DNA from: Brevundimonas poindexterae
GTDB lineage: Bacteria; Pseudomonadota; Alphaproteobacteria; Caulobacterales; Caulobacteraceae
Assembly: GCF_020524625.1 (NCBI RefSeq)
Contig: NZ_JAIVLL010000001.1
Location: 744,001-808,000, forward strand
Reading direction: 5' to 3'
DNA length: 64,000 nucleotides
The notes beneath the pieces are model-generated. The model made no database searches. It saw only the letters and a list, made by a program, of their open reading frames with translations, and was not told where the DNA came from. Numbering within the stretch: position 1 is the stretch's first letter; each line of letters starts with the position of its first letter. Both the position numbers and the translations under genes were made by a program. Positions 1 to 7,574 of this stretch are shown in pieces.

Positions 1-54
1 GCTGGTGACCCAGGGAACGTCGATGCCCACCTTCAGCGACGAGAGCTTGTGCAT
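1..54 (-). CDS. Possible N-terminal fragment of an unidentified protein, cut by the window edge
   Basis: Reading leftwards from an ATG at 54, an open frame runs out of the window and begins MHKLSSLKVGIDVPWVTS. It is divergent from the DUF3008 gene. A purine-rich GGAGAGG lies about 14 bases upstream, which is rather far for a ribosome binding site. Only 18 codons are visible, so neither family nor function can be given. It could equally be chance open sequence in GC-rich DNA. Confidence 0.3.
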   Translation of the reverse strand, partial: MHKLSSLKVGIDVPWVTS

Positions 55-141
55 GGACCGACCATGAACCTCTCCGCGTCGGCAGGCCAGCCGGAACCGC
101 CCAACCGGCCACGGATTGGTTTCCCAGGAAAGGAGAGTCCC

Positions 142-327
142 ATGCCCGCCAAATCCGCTGCCCAACAGAAAGCCGCCGGCGCCGCCCTGTCGGCCAAGCG
201 CGGCGACACGCCGAAATCCGACCTCAAGGGCGCGTCGAAATCCATGGTCGAGTCCATGAGCGAGAAGGAGCTGGAGGAGATGGCCAGCACCTCCCGCAAG
301 GGCAAACCCGAACACAAGGGCGACTGA
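142..327 (+). CDS. DUF3008 family small protein
   Basis: This 61-residue, Lys/Ser-rich, hydrophilic protein begins MPAKSAAQQKAAGAAL and contains the block LKGASKSMVESMSEKELEE, followed by the tail RKGKPEHKGD. That layout is characteristic of DUF3008, a family of short proteins widespread in alphaproteobacteria whose function is unknown. The ATG at 142 is preferred over the earlier in-frame ATG at 49 because a clear AGGAAAGGAG ribosome binding site sits just before it and the family starts at this point. It has no signal peptide or membrane segment and is probably cytoplasmic. It stands alone, followed by a non-coding region. Confidence 0.85.
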   Translation: MPAKSAAQQKAAGAALSAKRGDTPKSDLKGASKSMVESMSEKELEEMASTSRKGKPEHKGD

Positions 328-353
328 GGGGCGGGCGGGCCTGCCCCCCTCTT

Positions 354-405
354 CCTTCTCCCCTTGCGGGAGAAGGTGCCCCCTGAGAAGGGGGCGGATG
401 AGGGG
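354..405 (+). repeat. Palindromic intergenic repeat, copy 1
   Basis: The element starts with a near-perfect palindrome, CCTTCTCCCC-TTGC-GGGAGAAGG (354-376), continues with a small hairpin CCCCC-TGAGAA-GGGGG (379-394), and ends CGGATGAGGGG. A second copy in reverse orientation lies at 470-520. The two copies share both ends but differ in the hairpin core, as in REP-like intergenic elements. I know of similar Caulobacterales intergenic repeats only in general terms. Confidence 0.65.
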
Positions 406-469
406 TCGCGCTGCGGTCTGATAGTCACCGGGCCGGTCAAAGCGAACTCATCATCACCCGACTGAGAGA

Positions 470-520
470 CCCCTCATCCGTCAGGCTTCGCCTGCCACCT
501 CCTCCCGCAAGGGGAGAAGG
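470..520 (-). repeat. Palindromic intergenic repeat, copy 2 (inverted)
   Basis: Read on the minus strand, this begins CCTTCTCCCCTTGCGGGAGG and ends CGGATGAGGGG, the same two ends as copy 1 at 354-405. The internal hairpin is different: CAGGC-TTC-GCCTG at 482-494. Conserved ends with a variable hairpin core suggest the element is kept for its structure. Confidence 0.65.
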
Positions 521-882
521 ACCGCTGCCCGATGCCCTCAACCATCACAGTCGCCCCCGAATTCCCCCGCCCTTTCAAAGCCCCCACCCTTTCCCGACCC
601 AACTTCCCCACCTCACCTCAGGCCTGTGCCAACGTCCTCCCGTCCCGTCGCACGGAGGGCTCGTAAGGCCTGCGACCTTGTGAGCGGCGGGAGCGATGGA
701 GCGGGGTCGGGTCCAAGGGCCTGAGCACCCTCGATCTCCGCCTCCGGGTGCGGGATCGGGGCAAGGGTTGAGGGGGATACTCAGCCGTTCCGGGAGCCTT
801 CGCAGGAAGGCCCCGCCCGTCGGAGGCGCTGCGGTAAGGCCCGAATACGGCCACCCGACGCAAGCTTCCGGAAAACCACCGC

Positions 883-949
883 GCGGAGCGTCAGCCTTCG
901 TCGAAACGGTATTTACTCAATGACTCCGGGCGAAGGCCCGGCGCTCCGC
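883..949. other. Long interrupted hairpin in non-coding DNA
   Basis: GCGGAGCG (883-890) pairs exactly with CGCTCCGC (942-949). After a small internal bulge, GCCTTCG (894-900) pairs exactly with CGAAGGC (931-937). The loop is about 30 bases and AT-richer than its surroundings. It could be part of a structured RNA, the end of a lost mobile element, or a recombination relic. No U-run follows on either strand, so it is not a normal terminator. Confidence 0.5.
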
Positions 950-960
950 CTGCTCTCCAC

Positions 961-983
961 CCTCTGCCGCGCGCGGCGAGAGG
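961..983. other. Strong GC hairpin downstream of dxs
   Basis: CCTCT (961-965) pairs with AGAGG (979-983) around GCCGCG/CGCGGC. It lies about 40 bases beyond the dxs stop codon and could help end or stabilise the dxs transcript. There is no U-tract on the dxs side, so a classical intrinsic terminator is not supported. Confidence 0.35.
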
Positions 984-1021
984 CGCTTCCGCCTGTCCGG
1001 TCTTTGAAATCCAGCGTGCGC

Positions 1022-2932
1022 CTACGCCCGCACCGCCCCCGCCCGGCCCTCGACGCCCAGCGCGACCAGCGCCGTCGCGGCGATCTGGTCGGCGTTCAGG
1101 CCGGCGGCGGCATATTGCACCTCGGGCTTGTCGTGGTCTTGGAAGACGTCGGGCAGGTGCAGGGTGCGCACCTTCAGCCCCGCATCCAGCGCGCCCTTTT
1201 CGGCCAGCATCTGCAGCACAAAGCCGCCGAAGCCACCGATCGCGCCCTCCTCGACCGTGATCAGCACCTCGTGCTCGCGGGCCAGACGCAGGATCAGGTC
1301 CTCGTCCAGTGGCTTGGCAAACCGGGCATCGGCGACCGTGGTCGACACGCCCCGGGCGGCCAGGGATTCGGCGGCCTTCAGCGATTCCTGCAGGCGCGTG
1401 CCGAGGCTCAGGATCGCCACCGTCGTGCCCTCGCGCACGATGCGGCCCTTGCCGATCTTGAGCGGCGCGGCCAGTTCGGGGATCTCGACGCCCACCCCGT
1501 CCCCGCGCGGATAGCGGAAGGCGCTGGGCCGGTCGTCGATCTCGAGGCTGGTGGCGATCATGGCGGCCAATTCGGCCTCATCCGCCGCGGCCATCAGCAC
1601 CATACCCGGCAGGGCGCCCATATAGCCGATGTCGAAACTGCCGGCATGGGTCGAGCCGTCGGCCCCGACCAGACCGGCCCGGTCCATGGCAAAGCGCACG
1701 GGCAGCGACTGGATGGCCACGTCGTGGACCACCTGGTCATAGCCGCGCTGGAGGAAGGTCGAATAGATGGCGCAGACCGGCTTCATCCCGTCGGCCGCCA
1801 GACCGGCGCAGAAGGTCACCGCGTGCTGTTCGGCAATGCCCACGTCGAACGTCCGCTCGGGGAAGGCCTGGCCGAACAGGTCCAGCCCGGTGCCCGACGG
1901 CATGGCCGCCGTCACGGCCACGATCGACGGGTCGCGCTCGGCCCGCTTGATCAGCTCGGTCCCGAACACCTTGGTATAGCTGGGCGCGTTCGAGACCGGC
2001 TTGGCCTGCTTGCCCGAGATCACGTCGAACTTGGCCACGCCGTGATACTTGTCGGCGCTGCTCTCGGCCGGGGCATAGCCCTTGCCCTTTTGCGTCACGA
2101 CGTGGACCAGCACAGGCCGGTCGTCGACCGCCGCGGCATTCTTCAGCACCGGGATCAGAGCATCCATGTCGTGCCCGTCGATCGGGCCGACGTAGTAGAA
2201 GCCCAGCTCCTCGAAGAAGGTCCCGCCGACCACCATGCCCCGGGCATATTCCTCGGCCTTGCGTGCCGCATCGCGAAACGGGCGGGGGAAGTGCTGGGCC
2301 ACCGACTTTCCGAAGCGGCGCAGGTTGCGATAGGTGCCGCCCGAGACCTGCTTGGCCAGATAGGCGCTCATACCGCCCACCGGCGGGGCGATCGACATGT
2401 CGTTGTCGTTCAGCACCACGACCAGCTGTTTGGTGGTCTCGGCGGCGTTGTTCATGGCCTCATAGGCCATGCCCGCCGACATCGAGCCGTCGCCGATCAC
2501 GGCCACGACCTTGTTGGTCTCGCCCTTCTGGTCGCGGGCGGCCGCAAAGCCCAGCCCGGCCGAGATCGAGGTCGAGGCGTGGGCGGCGCCGAACGGGTCG
2601 TACTCACTTTCCGACCGCTTGGTGAAGCCCGACAGGCCGCCGCCCTGACGCAGGGTGCGGATGCGGTCGCGCCGTCCGGTCAGGATCTTGTGCGGATAGC
2701 ACTGGTGCCCGACGTCCCAGATCAGAATGTCCTTCGGCGTCTCGAACACATGGTGCAGGGCCACCGTCAGCTCGACCACGCCCAGTGCCGAACCCAGATG
2801 CCCGCCCGTCACCGACACGGCATCGATCACCTCGGCGCGCAGCTCATCGGCCAGCTGGCGCAGCTGCGGCGTGCTCAGCCCGCGGGTGTCCGCAGGCAGG
2901 GTGACGGTATCGAGAAGGGGCGTATCAGGCAT
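1022..2932 (-). CDS. dxs: 1-deoxy-D-xylulose-5-phosphate synthase
   Basis: Dxs condenses pyruvate with glyceraldehyde 3-phosphate to give 1-deoxy-D-xylulose 5-phosphate, the first and thiamine-diphosphate-dependent step of the MEP isoprenoid pathway. The 636-residue length fits the family. The N-terminal transketolase-like domain has [18 protein letters not shown], the substrate-binding block [15 protein letters not shown], and the thiamine-diphosphate motif [16 protein letters not shown] near residue 150. The pyrimidine-binding domain follows with [17 protein letters not shown], then the C-terminal domain with [11 protein letters not shown]. It is the last gene of a minus-strand block with ispA and xseB, an order common in proteobacteria. 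About 118 bases separate it from ispA, so it may also have its own promoter. Confidence 0.97.
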   Translation of the reverse strand: MPDTPLLDTVTLPADTRGLSTPQLRQLADELRAEVIDAVSVTGGHLGSALGVVELTVALHHVFETPKDILIWDVGHQCYPHKILTGRRDRIRTLRQGGGLSGFTKRSESEYDPFGAAHASTSISAGLGFAAARDQKGETNKVVAVIGDGSMSAGMAYEAMNNAAETTKQLVVVLNDNDMSIAPPVGGMSAYLAKQVSGGTYRNLRRFGKSVAQHFPRPFRDAARKAEEYARGMVVGGTFFEELGFYYVGPIDGHDMDALIPVLKNAAAVDDRPVLVHVVTQKGKGYAPAESSADKYHGVAKFDVISGKQAKPVSNAPSYTKVFGTELIKRAERDPSIVAVTAAMPSGTGLDLFGQAFPERTFDVGIAEQHAVTFCAGLAADGMKPVCAIYSTFLQRGYDQVVHDVAIQSLPVRFAMDRAGLVGADGSTHAGSFDIGYMGALPGMVLMAAADEAELAAMIATSLEIDDRPSAFRYPRGDGVGVEIPELAAPLKIGKGRIVREGTTVAILSLGTRLQESLKAAESLAARGVSTTVADARFAKPLDEDLILRLAREHEVLITVEEGAIGGFGGFVLQMLAEKGALDAGLKVRTLHLPDVFQDHDKPEVQYAAAGLNADQIAATALVALGVEGRAGAVRA

Positions 2933-3050
2933 TCAGTCGGCTCGGTCCCGGACGCGGAGGTCGTCCTGCAGTCTCTCTACATGATTGATGGGCACCCGGA
3001 ACACCAGTGAGGGATTCCTGAGCAATGGCTGATTGCCGCAGAGGATCCGT

Positions 3051-3962
3051 TCAGGACCGCCGTTTCAGCACGATATCCACGCTGGCGGACAGGATTTCGG
3101 CGGCGTCGCCGAAGACCTCCAGATGCGCCCGCGCCTGGTCCCGCAACAGGCTGACGCGCTCTCGCGCGGCCTCCAGCCCCAGCAGGGTGACGAAATTGGT
3201 CTTGCCCAGCCGTGCGTCCTTGCCTCCGGCCGCCTTGCCCAGCAGGGCCTCGTCGCCCTCGGCGTCCAGCACATCGTCGACGATCTGATAGGCCAGCCCC
3301 AGGTCGTGGGCAAAGGCGATCAGGGCCGTGCGCCGCTCGTCCCGGATCTCGCCGATGATCAGCGGAATCTCGAAGGCATGGGTGATCAGCGCCCCGGTCT
3401 TCAGCCGCTGCATACGCGCCACCCCGCCCAGGTCGTCACGCACCCCCATCAGGTCGATCATCTGGCCGCCCGCCATGCCCCGCGCCCCCGAGGCATAGGA
3501 CAGCCGCCGGGCCAGTTCGCAGCGGATGGCCGGATCATCATGCGTATCCGGGTCCAGCAGGATGTCGAAGGCCGCCGTCTGCAGGGCATCGCCGGCCAGC
3601 ACCGCCGTCGCCTCGTCATAGGCCCGGTGCAGGGTCGGCCGGCCGCGCCGCATGTCGTCGTCGTCCATGCAGGGCAGGTCGTCGTGGATCAGCGAATAGG
3701 CGTGCACACACTCCAGCGCACAGGCGGCCCGGAGCACCGCCCCCTCATCCAGGTCGAACAGCCGCCCGGCCTCCAGCGCAAAAAAGGGCCTCAGCCGCTT
3801 GCCGGGCCCCAGCGCCGCATAGCGCATGGCCTCGGTCAGGCGGGACTCCGGGCCGTCCGCGCGGGGCAGCAGTTCGTCGAGCGCCACGGTGATCAGGTCC
3901 GCGACCTCGGCGATCCGGTCGATCACCGCCTGCTCCGGGGAATTGGCGGCCAGGGGGATCAA
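3051..3962 (-). CDS. ispA: Polyprenyl (farnesyl/geranyl) diphosphate synthase
   Basis: This short-chain trans-prenyltransferase builds geranyl and farnesyl diphosphate from isopentenyl diphosphate units. It has 303 residues. The first Asp-rich motif, [19 protein letters not shown], has two residues between the Asp pairs as in bacterial FPP synthases. The second is [14 protein letters not shown], and [13 protein letters not shown] is the usual N-terminal block. The reading frame opens with TTG at 3962, overlapping the upstream stop codon (TTGA). The first internal ATG (AMRYAAL) falls too far into the conserved domain. A GTG about 15 codons in ([11 protein letters not shown]) is an alternative start. 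The TTG start and overlap imply translational coupling to the csaA-like gene. Confidence 0.93.
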   Translation of the reverse strand: MIPLAANSPEQAVIDRIAEVADLITVALDELLPRADGPESRLTEAMRYAALGPGKRLRPFFALEAGRLFDLDEGAVLRAACALECVHAYSLIHDDLPCMDDDDMRRGRPTLHRAYDEATAVLAGDALQTAAFDILLDPDTHDDPAIRCELARRLSYASGARGMAGGQMIDLMGVRDDLGGVARMQRLKTGALITHAFEIPLIIGEIRDERRTALIAFAHDLGLAYQIVDDVLDAEGDEALLGKAAGGKDARLGKTNFVTLLGLEAARERVSLLRDQARAHLEVFGDAAEILSASVDIVLKRRS

Positions 3963-4312
3963 AACAGCCGCCCCCCGACCGGAACCTCGCGGTCGACCCC
4001 GACCAGCACGACCTCGCCGTCGGCATCCGGAAAGCCCAGGGTCAGCACCTCGGACATCAGCGGCCCGATCTGGCGCGGGGGAAAGTTGACAACCGCCGCC
4101 ACCTTGCGACCGACCAGCTGCGCGGGGGTGTAATGGCGGGTGATCTGGGCCGAGGACTTCCGGACCCCGATGTCAGGGCCAAAGTCGATCATCAGCTTGA
4201 AGGCCGGCTTGCGCGCCTCGGGAAAGGGTTCGGCGGTGACGATCTCGCCGACCCGCACATCCACCTTCAGGAAATCGTCGAAGGTGATCCGGTCGGCCGC
4301 GGGTCCGGACAT
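3959..4312 (-). CDS. csaA: tRNA-binding-domain protein, CsaA/YgjH type
   Basis: The 117-residue protein is a single OB-fold tRNA-binding domain like CsaA and the C-terminal domain of MetG. Visible family features are [33 protein letters not shown], the block [20 protein letters not shown], and [20 protein letters not shown]. CsaA has been described as a chaperone-like protein in Bacillus; its role in alphaproteobacteria is unclear. The ATG at 4312 is chosen because it overlaps the xseB stop by one base (TGATG) and begins the conserved fold. Longer upstream sequence in frame is Arg-rich shadow of xseB. It sits between xseB and ispA and overlaps both. Confidence 0.88.
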   Translation of the reverse strand: MSGPAADRITFDDFLKVDVRVGEIVTAEPFPEARKPAFKLMIDFGPDIGVRKSSAQITRHYTPAQLVGRKVAAVVNFPPRQIGPLMSEVLTLGFPDADGEVVLVGVDREVPVGGRLF

Positions 4313-4563
4313 CACTCGAACCCGGCGGGCTCGGCGCGGGCGGCCTTGCCGTCGGGGCCGACCACGATCTGCTCGACCCGCAGCTGGGCAGCCTTCAGCC
4401 GCGCCTCGCAAAGGGCTTTCAGGCGGGCGCCCTCCTCGTACAGGCTGATCGATTCCTCGAGCGGAGCCTGTCCGGATTCCAGCCGCGAGACGATGCCTTC
4501 CAGCCGCGCCAGCGCGTCTTCGAAGGACAGGTCCGGATCGGGCTTGGGGGCGTCGGCGGTCAT
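4312..4563 (-). CDS. xseB: Exodeoxyribonuclease VII small subunit
   Basis: XseB is the small subunit of exonuclease VII, which binds the large subunit XseA in a many-to-one complex that degrades single-stranded DNA. The 83-residue protein has the full family signature: [20 protein letters not shown], then [20 protein letters not shown] and [13 protein letters not shown]. The ATG at 4563 ([11 protein letters not shown]) gives the usual length; an upstream ATG at 4599 would add 12 residues without family support. The xseA partner is not in this window. xseB next to ispA and dxs is a widely conserved arrangement. Confidence 0.93.
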   Translation of the reverse strand: MTADAPKPDPDLSFEDALARLEGIVSRLESGQAPLEESISLYEEGARLKALCEARLKAAQLRVEQIVVGPDGKAARAEPAGFE

Positions 4564-4612
4564 GGCAGCGGTTCTGACAGGCAAGGCCGGGACAGGCAAG
4601 CCGCCCGGGCCC

Positions 4613-5266
4613 TTAGCGCTTCACGTAGCGCCGCTGCGACCAGTATTTGAAGCCCTGGTTATGGGCCAGGCGCCAGCCATTGGCCTTCAGCCGCCGGCCG
4701 ACCATGTGGTTGAAGTAGCCGTGCGCCAGCACCAGCACATCGCCCCCCATGGCCGCCTTTTCGATCAGCAGACGGGCAGCGCGATCGGCCCGGGCCTCGG
4801 CCTCGCGGCGGGTCTCCTGCCCCTGATGGTGGTCAAAGGCGTGCCACCAGAAGCGCGACACCACCCCCCACCAGCGGGGCGACAGCTTGAACCAGTCGGG
4901 AAAGGGCGGCGGCGGCAGGGGCGCCTCGATAAACAGGGCGTCGCTGATCACTTCGCGATCCCCGGAGATGGCGGCGGCCGTCTCGATGGCGCGCTGGCGG
5001 GTGGACGACAGGATGAGGGCCGCCCCCTCCGCCGTCAGAAGCAGCTCGGCCGGCGGCGTCTGGCCTTCCAGCAAACCGCCCAGCTCATACTTGCCCCACC
5101 AGTCGCGGTACTGGCGGGCCGTGATCAGGCATTTGCGCGACAGGGCCGGTTCGCCGTGGCGGGCCAGCACGATGTCGCCCGTCGTGCCGGGACGGCGCGC
5201 AGCCGATTCGGCTTCCTTGCGCGTGCTGTCGGCAGCAAGATCGTTCAGGCGGTCGGGGTCGAGCAT
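4613..5266 (-). CDS. Histidine phosphatase superfamily protein
   Basis: The protein of about 217 residues carries the branch-defining RHG motif in DIVLARHGEP (His37), a TSSTRQRAIETA-like arginine block (ILSSTRQRAIETAAAI) and the second catalytic histidine in VLVLAHGYFNHMVG. These residues define the phosphoglycerate mutase-like phosphatases, which use a phospho-histidine intermediate. The substrate cannot be read from sequence. A Trp-rich middle (SPRWWGVVSRFWWHAFDHH) is distinctive. The ATG at 5266 was chosen since the frame upstream of it runs into the next gene and has no family features. It lies between the deacetylase-like gene and xseB and is probably co-transcribed. Confidence 0.85.
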   Translation of the reverse strand: MLDPDRLNDLAADSTRKEAESAARRPGTTGDIVLARHGEPALSRKCLITARQYRDWWGKYELGGLLEGQTPPAELLLTAEGAALILSSTRQRAIETAAAISGDREVISDALFIEAPLPPPPFPDWFKLSPRWWGVVSRFWWHAFDHHQGQETRREAEARADRAARLLIEKAAMGGDVLVLAHGYFNHMVGRRLKANGWRLAHNQGFKYWSQRRYVKR

Positions 5267-5312
5267 GGCATCGGGGTGGCTTGCGACAGTCAGCTGTCGG
5301 TCGGCGTGTCCC

Positions 5313-6233
5313 TCAATCCTCCCCAAGGGCCTGAACGTGCGCCACGGCAGATTGCCCCAGGCCGGCAAGGTCGTAGCCGCCCTCCAGCGAAGAGACAAGC
5401 TTGCCTGAACAGACCCGGCGCGCAACCTCTGCCACCGCCCGTGTGGCCCAGGCGAAATCCTCGGCCTCCAGGCTCTGGTGCGCCAGCGGATCGCGGCGAT
5501 GCGCGTCGAACCCGGCCGAGATCAGGATCAGGTCGGGCGAGAAGGCCTCCAGCGCGGGCATCAGCCCTTCGGAAAAGGTCCGCCGCCAGACCTCCCGCGC
5601 AGCATGGGGCTCGACCGGCGCATTCACGATATTGCCGACCCCGGTCTCGGACCGTGCGCCGGTCCCGGGATAGAGGGGCATCTGGTGGATGGAGGCCAGG
5701 AACAGGGTCGGGTCGGCCTCGAACGCCGCCTGGGTGCCATTGCCGTGGTGCACGTCGAAATCCACCACGGCCACCCGCTGCGCCCCCTCCGCCTGCGCGA
5801 CTCGCGCCGCAACGGCCACATTCGAGAACAGGCAGAAGCCCATCGACTGGTTCGGCTCTGCATGGTGGCCGGGCGGCCGGATCGCGCAGAACGCCCGGGT
5901 CATCTGGCCCGCCATCACGGCCCGGGTCGCGTCGATCACGGCCCCGGCCGCCAGACGCGCGGCGCGCACACTGCCCGGCGAAAGGTGGGTATCGGCGTCC
6001 AGCGACACCCGCCCGCTCTCCGGCGCGGCGTTCAGGATGTTGGCCACATAGTCGGCCGGATGCAGGCGCTCGAGATCGACGACCGAGGCCTCGCTCGCCT
6101 CCCGGCGATCATGGGCCAGTCCGGCGTCGTCCAGCGCCGCCAGCACCGCCGCCAGACGCTCCGGCCGCTCGGGATGGCCGACGCCGGGCTGGTGATCCGA
6201 CATGGCAGGATGGGTGAAGATCGGCAGACTCAT
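5313..6233 (-). CDS. Histone deacetylase family (acetylpolyamine amidohydrolase-like) hydrolase
   Basis: The 306-residue protein is a zinc hydrolase of the arginase/deacetylase fold. It starts with HPAMSDHQPGVGHPERPERL. The catalytic His pair is in RPPGHHAEPNQSMGFCLF, the zinc ligands in VVDFDVHHGNGTQ, and the second Asp ligand in ISAGFDAHRRDPL. The C-terminal block is VSSLEGGYDL. Bacterial members deacetylate acetylated polyamines or other small amides; the exact substrate here is unknown. It is the first gene of the minus-strand run leading to xseB, ispA and dxs, and is divergent from the GNAT acetyltransferase at 6300 with 66 bases between the starts. Confidence 0.92.
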   Translation of the reverse strand: MSLPIFTHPAMSDHQPGVGHPERPERLAAVLAALDDAGLAHDRREASEASVVDLERLHPADYVANILNAAPESGRVSLDADTHLSPGSVRAARLAAGAVIDATRAVMAGQMTRAFCAIRPPGHHAEPNQSMGFCLFSNVAVAARVAQAEGAQRVAVVDFDVHHGNGTQAAFEADPTLFLASIHQMPLYPGTGARSETGVGNIVNAPVEPHAAREVWRRTFSEGLMPALEAFSPDLILISAGFDAHRRDPLAHQSLEAEDFAWATRAVAEVARRVCSGKLVSSLEGGYDLAGLGQSAVAHVQALGED

Positions 6234-6299
6234 GACGACAGACTAGGGCTCGCCGGGGCGCTTGTCGCCTCCGTCGCGACGGCGTGATAAGCGCGCGCC

Positions 6300-6830
6300 A
6301 TGACCGAGATCCTGATCCGCCCCGCCCGCATGGATGACGCCCCGGCCCTGTCCGAAGCCGGGGCCCGCACCTTCGTCGAGACCTTCATGGACGGCTTCGG
6401 CATTCCCTATCCGGAGGACGATCTGGCGATCTTCATGGATCAGGTGTTCAGCCTCGAGGCCACCCGCGTCCGACTGGCCGATCCGGCCATGGGCTGGTGG
6501 GTCGGTGAGCAAGACGGGAAACTGCTGGGCTTTGCCAATACCGGCCCGAACGCCCTGCCCCATCCGGATGCCCGCCCCGGCGAGACCGAACTGAAGCGGC
6601 TGTACATCCTCAAGGAAGCCCAGGGCCTCGGCCTCGGCACCCGCCTGCTCAAGGTCGCCATGGACTGGATGACCGAGCACGGCACCGGCGCCCAGTGGAT
6701 CGGCGTCTGGAGCGGCAATCTGAAGGCCCAGAAGCTGTACGCGGCCTACGGCTTCAAGAAGGCCGGCGACTACCAGTTCGCCGTCGGGAGCTGGATGGAT
6801 GACGAGTTCATCCTGCGGAAGCCCGCCTGA
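6300..6830 (+). CDS. GNAT family N-acetyltransferase
   Basis: The 176-residue single-domain acetyl-CoA-dependent transferase starts ILIRPARMDDAPALSEAG. It has the acetyl-CoA pyrophosphate-binding loop in LYILKEAQGLGLGTRLL and the closing region WSGNLKAQKLYAAYGFKKAG. The resemblance is to the RimI/spermidine-acetyltransferase-like subgroup, but the acceptor is not identifiable. It faces away from a deacetylase-family gene and shares its promoter region; an acetylation/deacetylation relationship is conceivable but only an inference. Confidence 0.88.
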   Translation: MTEILIRPARMDDAPALSEAGARTFVETFMDGFGIPYPEDDLAIFMDQVFSLEATRVRLADPAMGWWVGEQDGKLLGFANTGPNALPHPDARPGETELKRLYILKEAQGLGLGTRLLKVAMDWMTEHGTGAQWIGVWSGNLKAQKLYAAYGFKKAGDYQFAVGSWMDDEFILRKPA

Positions 6831-6893
6831 TCCTGGCATGGACGCGCGGTCGCTCGCGTGGTCATCTGCCGATCCACACACGGGAGCCCTGCC

Positions 6894-7565
6894 ATGCTGC
6901 GTCGTTTGTCCGGTCTGTTCGCCTGCGGATTGCTGCTTGCCCTGTCGACGCCGGTCGTCGCGCAGGAGGGCCCGCCACCGGCGACCGCCGAGGAGATCGC
7001 AGAAGCCCGCCAGATCGCCGACATGTTGATCAAGGGCGATGATGTCAGCCCCTACTTCACAAACATTACCGACGACGGCGTGCCGACAGTCCGGCACACG
7101 CGGAGCGGGCTGGTGTGCATGTTCGGCGGACTGGATGGCTCAAGGGTGGTCAGTTTCCCGGCCCAGGGAGGCGCTGAGCCCGGCGATGACGTGGGTTGCC
7201 TGAGCCGCGACGAGACTCTCGGTCTGGACCTTACGGTGTACGCCACACGCTATGTCGACGAGGTCCCGGCCGAGGACGTCATTGCCTCCGCAGCCTATGC
7301 CATCGAGCAGCGGTTCGAGGGCGTGAAGCCCTTCGAGGGTGACCTCAGCATCGTGTCCGTTGAGGGCATGGATCCGCCCCTGGCCGCAGCCTACGTTTAC
7401 GAATCGACCGCCGGGCCCATGCTGACAATGGCCCTCGTCTCCCATCGCGACGGGTGGAGCTACAAGGTGCGGGCCACCGGACCGGCCGAACAGGCGACCG
7501 TCGTCAGTCTGATGGCCGGGATTACCCTGCTTATTGGCATGGACGTCGTCGACGCGGACGAATAG
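6894..7565 (+). CDS. Exported protein of unknown function
   Basis: About 223 residues with a clear Sec signal peptide (MLRRLSGLFACGLLLALS, cleavage after PVVAQ). The mature part has two cysteines (GLVCMFGG and DVGCLSRD), a repeated alternation of hydrophobic strands, and the segment TMALVSHRDGWSYKVRATGP near the end. I do not recognise the family. The ATG at 6894 is chosen because the signal peptide begins there. It ends 9 bases before the VWA protein gene and may be expressed with it. Confidence 0.75.
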   Translation: MLRRLSGLFACGLLLALSTPVVAQEGPPPATAEEIAEARQIADMLIKGDDVSPYFTNITDDGVPTVRHTRSGLVCMFGGLDGSRVVSFPAQGGAEPGDDVGCLSRDETLGLDLTVYATRYVDEVPAEDVIASAAYAIEQRFEGVKPFEGDLSIVSVEGMDPPLAAAYVYESTAGPMLTMALVSHRDGWSYKVRATGPAEQATVVSLMAGITLLIGMDVVDADE

Positions 7566-7574
7566 CCGGACCCC

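Larger units (their letters stand above)
328..1021. other. Non-coding region with palindromic repeats and stem-loops
   Basis: I see no convincing gene in these roughly 700 bases between the DUF3008 gene and the end of dxs. The short open frames here have Arg/Pro-rich, low-complexity translations typical of GC-rich chance frames. The left half carries two inverted copies of a palindromic repeat. The right half, from about 618, carries several potential stem-loops, for example CCTCGATC near 729 with GATCGGGG near 753, as well as the hairpins listed separately. I could not match it to RNase P, 4.5S or tmRNA: none of their diagnostic core sequences is present. Confidence 0.6.

Noticed and set aside
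600..1020. RNase P RNA, 4.5S RNA or tmRNA in the non-coding region
   Set aside because: The diagnostic cores (for example GGAAAGTCCGGGC, GGAAGCAGC, or an ANDNFAEE-like tag) are absent on both strands.
920..3010. A 696-codon open frame on the plus strand opposite dxs
   Set aside because: Its translation is His/Gln/Arg-rich with no family features. It mirrors the codon periodicity of the certain dxs gene on the other strand, a common artefact of high-GC DNA.
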